Assembly: GCA_025060555.1 (NCBI GenBank)
Contig: JANXBC010000036.1
Coordinates: 1 to 10,698, forward strand
Reading direction: 5' to 3'
Source of the DNA: Candidatus Bipolaricaulota bacterium
Lineage (GTDB): Bacteria; Bipolaricaulota; Bipolaricaulia; Bipolaricaulales; Bipolaricaulaceae
Length of the DNA stretch: 10,698 nt
The position numbers were made by a program, and so were the translations under genes. Of this stretch, positions 6,222 to 10,698 are shown in pieces. Numbering within the stretch: position 1 is the stretch's first letter; each line of letters begins with the position of its first letter. The notes beneath the pieces are model-generated. The model did no database searches. It saw nothing but the letters and a program-made list of their open reading frames with translations, and was not told the DNA's origin.

Positions 6222-7282
6222 GTCATGGGTACCTGACGGATGAGTTTCCCCGCGATGCGGTCGAGGATTTCCTCGAGGGAGCGACCAGTGATGGTGAGGC
6301 CATGGTTTTTGAGGCCGATCACCGCGCAGGCGGGGTCGGGGCTTTTTCGCACAAGCTCGGCCACGGAGCGCGCAAGCTCATAGCTTCCGCACGGATAATG
6401 AGCCTGCGTGGCCAGAACTCCATCCATCCAGGCGTGCACGTGGATGATGGCCCTGACCTCCGGGTGTTCGCGGTAGATCATCCAGTGTTCGATGGCGTCA
6501 ACGGAGACGCGGCGGGGCTCGATGTGGGGCGGCACGGAAAGCACAATGCACTGCTGCGAAGGATCGTAGTCCTTAACAAGAAGGATATCACGGCCGATGA
6601 CCCGCAGGTTCGCCTTATCCACGCCGGAAGCCGACATCCAAAAGCGTTTCGCGTCTTTGCGCACGGAAAGGTTCCCGTAGGAAAGCCCACCTATGCCGTA
6701 AAGCCTTTGCACGTGGCGGAAATCCTCGGGAGGGAGGATTCTATCGATGGGGAATGGCGCAGGAAGAAGATCCCAGGACTCTAAGATCTTCCCGGCTTCG
6801 CTTAGGGCACGGGTGAGGTCATCCCCATCCCAAAGTTCGGGCTCCAAGTCGGGCTCGAACCGATTCTTGATGACCAAGGTAGCAGAGGCCATGGGCTGGA
6901 TTCGCTCCACGAGACGGTCGAAAAATTTCTCCCCTTCTGGCTCGCTATAGTGGCCCAAATCCAGGGTGAAAAAATGCGCCTCTTTTCCAGGGATATAGAC
7001 AAGAAGCATATTTGCAAGGGTGCGCACAAGATAGGGGTACATGGCTTGCACCGGCTCCCCTGGCATTTCCCGCGCTTCCAAGATGGAGAGGACGAAGGTG
7101 GCCTGGGCCCGGCGACGATACGGACGGGGATCGTCCAGGGAACAGGCATTGAGCACAAGATCAGGAGCTTGAGCATCAGGGTCATAGGTGTAACCGCTTT
7201 TTTTCAGGGCCTCTGTGAGTCCGGTGAGGAACGGCACCAACCCCGGCGTCGGTGCTCCCCAAACCCTAAACGTGCGCGACAT
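6218..7282 (-). CDS. Class II aldolase/adducin-domain protein with extra N-terminal domain
   Basis: In this 354-residue protein the C-terminal part (about 185-350) is a class II aldolase/adducin domain. It has the phosphate-binding GNLSVR (203-208) and SASGVDK (217-223) loops, zinc ligands His281 and His283 (HVHAWMD), and His327 (KNHGLT). Aligned on the zinc histidines, the catalytic Glu73 of L-fuculose-phosphate aldolase falls at Asp262. Standalone enzymes of the family are about 210-230 residues. The extra 1-165 region, with NACSLDD (45-51), a helical stretch and FFTLDLGHY (104-112), I do not recognise. Retro-aldol cleavage of a sugar phosphate, or a related epimerase, decarboxylase or dehydratase reaction, would fit. 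The ATG at 7282 has GGAGG about 6 nt upstream. The gene follows the FAU-1 gene by 44 nt and overlaps the dehydrogenase by ATGA, suggesting that the aldehyde or ketone product is reduced next. Confidence 0.82.
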   Translation of the reverse strand: MSRTFRVWGAPTPGLVPFLTGLTEALKKSGYTYDPDAQAPDLVLNACSLDDPRPYRRRAQATFVLSILEAREMPGEPVQAMYPYLVRTLANMLLVYIPGKEAHFFTLDLGHYSEPEGEKFFDRLVERIQPMASATLVIKNRFEPDLEPELWDGDDLTRALSEAGKILESWDLLPAPFPIDRILPPEDFRHVQRLYGIGGLSYGNLSVRKDAKRFWMSASGVDKANLRVIGRDILLVKDYDPSQQCIVLSVPPHIEPRRVSVDAIEHWMIYREHPEVRAIIHVHAWMDGVLATQAHYPCGSYELARSVAELVRKSPDPACAVIGLKNHGLTITGRSLEEILDRIAGKLIRQVPMT

Positions 7283-7294
7283 TCCACACCTCCA

Positions 7295-7310
7295 TAAGTC
7301 AATGTACTTA
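7295..7310. repeat. Small inverted repeat before the class II aldolase gene
   Basis: TAAGT (7295-7299) and ACTTA (7306-7310) are perfect arms around a 6-nt AT-rich spacer, in the 44-nt gap between two minus-strand genes. A T-run lies beside it on the minus strand. The arms are too short for a good terminator. A weak -10-like TACATT (7306-7301, minus strand) overlaps it, so it may be a local operator, or chance. Confidence 0.25.
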
Positions 7311-7326
7311 AAAAACGGTCCTAAAG

Positions 7327-8295
7327 CTACTCGGCCTTTTGCATGAGTTCAGCTGCTACCTCCTTGGCCTTTTGCGCCAAACCCGCAGGGATAAGACCGT
7401 CCGCAACCTTCTTTTCCAAGATCTCCTCATCAAGGAGCCGGATTTCCCCTCCCATATGCACGACATCCAGCTCCAAATCCAAATAGCGTACGCCTTCAGG
7501 CAGGAGTTCCGGAGGGGTGTGGATATTGTAGATTTCACCGATGAGAGTGGCGTCGGCGCGAAAATACCGGCGCCTTCCCCACCAACGTCCCATATAAAGC
7601 TCAAAAAGCCCGTAGTCACCCTCTTCTTTTTGGAGGCCGAGTCCGTCGTAGAACCCCCCGGCGCTGAAATTCCGGCGCAAAACAAGGACCGCCCTTGTTC
7701 GCTCCACTACTTCCCCGCTTTGGCGAATAGGGGGCTCCCCAGCCTTGCCGTGCCAGATGGTCACAACCTTCCCCGGCATGTAGTGAGGTCCTACCAGCTC
7801 CTCCCAGAGGGCTTGGGCCGCTTCCCGCAGCCTCAAGGGGTCGTTTTTCGCCTCGGCTTCGTCCACGCGCGTGGGATCCACTGTCTTCAAAAGATGATGC
7901 CCAGGAATGGTGGGCACAGCTTTGGCTCGCACGGCATCGAGGAACTCTTTGACCGGGCTAGGGAATTCCGCCTCAAATCGGGAAAGGAGGGCTGCGGCCG
8001 CCACAAGAGGCGATGTTTTCTTACTTTGCACCTCCTTTCGCATGAACAATGCCCAGGGGAGCAAGGCTCTTAGGAAATGGACAACTTCTTCCACCTCGTT
8101 TCGCAGGCCTTCCACCACTATTCCGTGTCGATCCGGACGGTCAAAGATTTGGACCTCCGCCGGACCTGGCAAGGGAGGAAGGCCAAGACGTGCCTGGATT
8201 ACCTCGCTTGGGTCTACGATCTCAAACCGTTCGGAAAGGAGGAGGGTCAAGGCTGTCGCATAGATCCCGCGCAACCGCACCTTAACCCCGGGCAT
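7327..8295 (-). CDS. FAU-1-like RNA-binding protein / putative RNase, DUF402 domain
   Basis: This 322-residue protein resembles archaeal FAU-1, an AU-rich RNA-binding protein with reported RNase E/G-like activity in 5S rRNA maturation. The N-terminus (VKVRLRGIYATALTLLL, 4-20) is characteristic of FAU-1 and would form its RNA-binding part. A linker follows, and the C-terminal DUF402 domain (about 190-300) has YFRADATLIGEIYNIHTP at 244-261 and YLDLELDVV at 271-279. The acidic residues Asp273, Asp277 and Asp289-Glu290 match the metal-binding positions of DUF402 phosphatases. The frame can be extended to 8421, but ATG 8295 matches the family start, has AAAGGGA upstream, and overlaps the rtcA stop by 14 nt. 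The overlap with rtcA implies coupled translation and a shared RNA role. A nucleoside phosphatase function is the main alternative. Confidence 0.8.
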   Translation of the reverse strand: MPGVKVRLRGIYATALTLLLSERFEIVDPSEVIQARLGLPPLPGPAEVQIFDRPDRHGIVVEGLRNEVEEVVHFLRALLPWALFMRKEVQSKKTSPLVAAAALLSRFEAEFPSPVKEFLDAVRAKAVPTIPGHHLLKTVDPTRVDEAEAKNDPLRLREAAQALWEELVGPHYMPGKVVTIWHGKAGEPPIRQSGEVVERTRAVLVLRRNFSAGGFYDGLGLQKEEGDYGLFELYMGRWWGRRRYFRADATLIGEIYNIHTPPELLPEGVRYLDLELDVVHMGGEIRLLDEEILEKKVADGLIPAGLAQKAKEVAAELMQKAE

Positions 8296-9325
8296 AACCA
8301 ATCCCTTTGATCCAAAGAGCCTTCCCCTGCAGTTCCCATTTTGCGCCAAGGAGGGTCTCGACAAGCCAAAGGTTTGCTTCCACATGGTCGGTGAAAGCGG
8401 GGATGAGGTAAAAGCTTTCACCTTGAGCTAAAGCGGCGTAGAGGATGAGCTGGTCGGCAAGGTGCCGATCCACAGTGGCTCCGCAGTTCAAGTCCTCAAG
8501 GAGACTATGGGCCACGAACTCGGCGATTTTCTCCGCCGGCCGGCCAGGCGCGCCAGCTTGGTCCGCTCCCATTCTTGCGCCCCTTTGGTCCTCGGCGAAG
8601 AGGGCCAGGGCCGCACCGGGTTGCACGGATGTGTCGTCATTGAGCACCCGGAACTCCGCAACTACCCCATGTTTAGCGAGCTCCTCTTGGCACCGGGAGG
8701 CCAGGCGTTCCGCCACTTTCCGTTCCTTAAGATGCGAGGCCAGGGAGATTCCCCAAAACCGAAGGGGCTTTTCCAGGCTCTCCCGGCGAATGGGGCGAAG
8801 CGGCCCGGTGCCGGGCTCAACCCGCAGCTCGATCTCACCCCCGCCCCTCGGCACATACCCAGGCCGGATGAGCGTGACCTCCGCCTTGACCCCTATCGTG
8901 CGAAGGGCGGGAAGGAGCACTTCTTTGGTATGGAAGGCTGAAGGGGCAAAATCCTGGAATAGGCCGCCGCGGATACGGAAGACACTGGGCTTTTGCGCAA
9001 AAACAGCGATGGGAAGCAATGTGAGGGCCAGCATGGTGGTGGAACCAGCGGTACCAATGTCCCAAAAGAATTCACCGCCTAAAGCCCCGGATTTAGGTCG
9101 GAAAAAGATCTCTTTACTCCCCACCTCCGCGCCAACGAGTTCAGCCTGGACCAAAGCTCCCGCAGCTTCCACAGCCTTGAGGTGTTGTGGTCGTAGTCCG
9201 GGGTTATCCCGCTTAGCGCGAATGTTATGAATGCGCAGGGGCTCGCCAAGAAGGGCGGATAAGGCCACGGCTGTGCGCACGATCGTTCCACTTCCGGATT
9301 TTTGGGCTCCATCAATCGCCCACAT
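8282..9325 (-). CDS. rtcA: RNA 3'-terminal phosphate cyclase, divergent
   Basis: This 347-residue protein is close in length to E. coli RtcA (338). RtcA uses ATP to turn RNA 3'-phosphates into 2',3'-cyclic phosphates through a histidine-AMP intermediate. Conserved segments are IDGAQ at 4-8, IRAKRDNPGLRPQHLKAV (35-52), DIGTAGSTT, GYVPRGGGE, and a C-terminal ADQLILYAAL. His314 (TDHVEAN) aligns with the nucleophile of the E. coli enzyme. The usual GEGGGQ after DG is replaced by KSGSGT at 9-14, which removes a glutamate I recall from the ATP/metal site. The segment GGLFQDFAPS also departs from the usual GGTD/APP. The open frame runs upstream to 9781, but that part is antisense to the ABC gene; ATG 9325 gives the family N-terminus. 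RtcA or a diverged paralogue with altered nucleotide use is the call. Confidence 0.85.
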   Translation of the reverse strand: MWAIDGAQKSGSGTIVRTAVALSALLGEPLRIHNIRAKRDNPGLRPQHLKAVEAAGALVQAELVGAEVGSKEIFFRPKSGALGGEFFWDIGTAGSTTMLALTLLPIAVFAQKPSVFRIRGGLFQDFAPSAFHTKEVLLPALRTIGVKAEVTLIRPGYVPRGGGEIELRVEPGTGPLRPIRRESLEKPLRFWGISLASHLKERKVAERLASRCQEELAKHGVVAEFRVLNDDTSVQPGAALALFAEDQRGARMGADQAGAPGRPAEKIAEFVAHSLLEDLNCGATVDRHLADQLILYAALAQGESFYLIPAFTDHVEANLWLVETLLGAKWELQGKALWIKGIGYARG

Positions 9326-9334
9326 GCCTATCCG

Positions 9335-9340
9335 AGGATA
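9335..9340 (-). promoter_or_regulatory. Possible -10 box of rtcA
   Basis: Read on the minus strand this is TATCCT, 9 nt before the rtcA ATG, with no strong Shine-Dalgarno between. The spacing is like that of the channel and ABC genes. The match is weak and no clear -35 is seen. Confidence 0.25.
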
Positions 9341-9346
9341 CCCAAA

Positions 9347-9367
9347 GCTCAAGGGAAGCGCTTGAGC
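9347..9367. promoter_or_regulatory. Perfect 7-bp dyad between divergent genes, candidate operator
   Basis: GCTCAAG (9347-9353) and CTTGAGC (9361-9367) are perfect inverse complements around 7 nt (GGAAGCG), a 21-bp dyad. It lies almost midway between the two -10 candidates (9335-9340 minus, 9381-9386 plus) and covers the place where both -35 boxes would be, near 9358-9363. This fits a site for a dimeric regulator controlling rtcA and the ABC exporter together. Confidence 0.5.
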
Positions 9368-9380
9368 CCAGGATGGCAAG

Positions 9381-9386
9381 TATAAT
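9381..9386 (+). promoter_or_regulatory. Consensus -10 box of the ABC exporter gene
   Basis: This is a perfect TATAAT, 11 nt before ATG 9398, with no Shine-Dalgarno in between, so the transcript would start within a few bases of the start codon (leaderless type). The region 17 nt upstream (GCGCTT, 9358-9363) is not a good -35 and overlaps the dyad, so an activator or repressor may act there. Confidence 0.5.
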
Positions 9387-9397
9387 TGTGGTCGCCG

Positions 9398-10698
9398 ATG
9401 CGCCAAATCCTTCAAGAACTCTGGAAAAGAAGGTGGCGCCTCCTTTTGGGCGTCATCGCTCTTTTCATTGTAGACGGGCTCCAACTCGTCGCTCCCCTTG
9501 TCGTGCGGGATGCCGTGAACGACCTCGTTGCGGGAAGAAGTGGAATCCTCACACGCTACGCCCTCTATCTTGTGGCCATTGCCGTCGTGGTCTTTGCCTT
9601 CCGCTTCGTTTGGCGTTATTTTATTTTTGGTACGGCACGCCTGGTTGAGCAAGATGTGCGTAACCAACTGTACGCACATCTCCTGCGCCTTCCCCAAGGT
9701 TATTACATCCAGCATTCCACGGGAGAACTCATGGCCCATGCCACAAATGATCTTGAAGCTATCCGCTTTGCTTGCGGACAAGGGGTCCTCATGGCCTCCG
9801 ACGCACTCTTCATCGTCTCTTTCTCCCTCGCCGCGATGATCGGAATCTCCCCTTGGCTCACCCTCTATGCCTTCATTCCGCTCCCTTTCTTGGCCCTAGT
9901 GGTCCTGAAATTCGGCCGCGTCGTGCACCGCCGATTTGAACGAGTACAGGAGGCCTTTTCCCAGCTCACAGAGCGCGTGCGGGAGGGCCTCTCCGGCGTG
10001 CGCGTTCTGCGCGCCTTCGCCCGCGAGGCGGGGATGGAGCGCGTTTTCCACGAGACGAACCTCGCCAACGTGCAGGTGAACATGGCGTTGGTGCGCATCC
10101 AGGGCGTGTTCGAGCCCACGGTGGGGTTCCTCGCGGGCTTGGGGACCGGGCTCATCCTGTGGTTCGGCGGCCGCGGCGTCCTCGCCGGGGAACTGGCCCT
10201 GGGGGATCTCGTGGCCTTCACAAGCTATCTCGGCATGATGGTCTGGCCCATGATGGCCCTGGGGAACGTGGTGAACGTGCTCCAGCGCGGCGCGGCCTCC
10301 ATGGCCCGCATCCAGAAGATCCTCTCCACTGAACCGGAAATCCAAAGCCCGCCCAAGCCCAAACCCCTCCCGGCCTCGAAAACCATCGAATTCCGCAACC
10401 TCACCTTTTCCTATCCGGGCGTGGCCAAACCCGCCCTGCGCGACATCACCCTGCGCATCGAGGAGGGGATGACCCTGGGAGTCGTGGGCCTCACAGGATC
10501 CGGAAAATCTACGCTCGTGCGCCTCATCCCCCGCCTCTACGATCCTCCACCGGGCACGCTCTTCCTCGGTGGGGTGGACGTGCGGGAGCTCTCCCTTTCC
10601 GAGCTGCGCAACCTCATCGGCATGGTGCCTCAGGACGTTTTCCTCTTTTCCACCACGATCCGGGAAAACATCGCTTATGGTCGGCCGGGGGCGAGCGA
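9398..10698 (+). CDS. ABC exporter half-transporter, YheI/BmrC-like (3' end off window)
   Basis: These are the first 433 residues of an ABCB-type exporter subunit, a membrane domain fused to an ATPase. The membrane part (about 12-300) has its helices near 15-35, 54-76, 130-150, 152-172, 243-265 and 270-292. TGELMAHATNDLEAIR at 108-123 and FEPTV...YLGMMVWPMMALGNVVNVLQRG (238-298, interrupted) match B. subtilis YheI (BmrC), a subunit of a heterodimeric multidrug exporter. The ATPase part has Walker A GLTGSGKST at 364-372 and Q-loop Gln412 in MVPQDVFLFS. The window ends before the signature motif and Walker B, so I cannot tell whether its catalytic Glu is intact. By analogy a partner subunit gene probably follows. 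The ATG at 9398 has no Shine-Dalgarno but a TATAAT 11 nt upstream. It is divergent from rtcA. Confidence 0.93.
   Translation, partial: MRQILQELWKRRWRLLLGVIALFIVDGLQLVAPLVVRDAVNDLVAGRSGILTRYALYLVAIAVVVFAFRFVWRYFIFGTARLVEQDVRNQLYAHLLRLPQGYYIQHSTGELMAHATNDLEAIRFACGQGVLMASDALFIVSFSLAAMIGISPWLTLYAFIPLPFLALVVLKFGRVVHRRFERVQEAFSQLTERVREGLSGVRVLRAFAREAGMERVFHETNLANVQVNMALVRIQGVFEPTVGFLAGLGTGLILWFGGRGVLAGELALGDLVAFTSYLGMMVWPMMALGNVVNVLQRGAASMARIQKILSTEPEIQSPPKPKPLPASKTIEFRNLTFSYPGVAKPALRDITLRIEEGMTLGVVGLTGSGKSTLVRLIPRLYDPPPGTLFLGGVDVRELSLSELRNLIGMVPQDVFLFSTTIRENIAYGRPGAS

Noticed and set aside
6020..6784. 254-residue plus-strand frame
   Set aside because: It is the complement of the class II aldolase and dehydrogenase genes and has no motif of its own.
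8296..8421. N-terminal extension of the FAU-1-like protein
   Set aside because: It overlaps the rtcA coding region; the FAU-1 family N-terminus begins at ATG 8295.
9326..9781. N-terminal extension of RtcA
   Set aside because: It is antisense to the ABC exporter gene, has no family similarity, and would cross both candidate promoters.
1..10698. CRISPR arrays, tRNA or rRNA genes, insertion sequences
   Set aside because: I looked for regularly spaced repeats, cloverleaf-like segments and transposase motifs on both strands and saw none.

Overview
The window is about 57% GC by eye and looks like the chromosome of a free-living bacterium, not an archaeon. Several starts carry AAGGAGG-type Shine-Dalgarno sites, -10-like boxes (TATAAT, TACAAT) are visible, and genes sit in short overlapping operons. 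The proteins are rich in Glu, Lys and Arg, and there is an archaeal-type FAU-1 RNA-binding protein beside an RNA 3'-phosphate cyclase. Together this is compatible with a thermophilic, deep-branching or candidate-phylum bacterium. The lineage cannot be fixed from the sequence alone.

Layout: (A) 1-1372, plus strand. The tail of a low-GC membrane protein overlaps by ATGA a GT4 glycosyltransferase of the PglA/CapM type, probably the end of a surface-polysaccharide cluster. (B) 1373-1765. A 393-bp AT-richer stretch without a convincing gene holds a perfect 7-bp stem-loop and a possible promoter. (C) 1766-4178, plus strand. A tight three-gene operon encodes KDPG/KDG-type aldolase, KDG kinase and a FAHD1-like acylpyruvate hydrolase/oxaloacetate decarboxylase. 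It is the lower Entner-Doudoroff branch: KDG is phosphorylated, then cleaved to pyruvate and glyceraldehyde-3-phosphate. (D) 4207-5112, plus strand. A complete prokaryotic pentameric ligand-gated ion channel (GLIC/ELIC type) has its own leaderless-looking promoter.

(E) 9325-5109, minus strand. Four genes run rtcA, FAU-1/DUF402 protein, a class II aldolase-like protein with an extra N-terminal domain, and a zinc alcohol dehydrogenase. The first two overlap by 14 nt, and the last two by ATGA. They look like two functional pairs: an RNA end-processing pair and a carbonyl/sugar-metabolism pair. The dehydrogenase and the channel converge and share a TTAA as overlapping stop codons. (F) 9398-end, plus strand. 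A YheI/BmrC-like ABC exporter half-transporter, cut by the window end, is transcribed divergently from rtcA. The short intergenic region has a 7-bp perfect dyad and a TATAAT box 11 nt before the ATG.

The items most worth a second look are the ion channel with an unusual pore entrance, the rtcA/FAU-1 overlap with an rtcA lacking the usual GEGGGQ loop, the two-domain class II aldolase protein, and the shared divergent control region.
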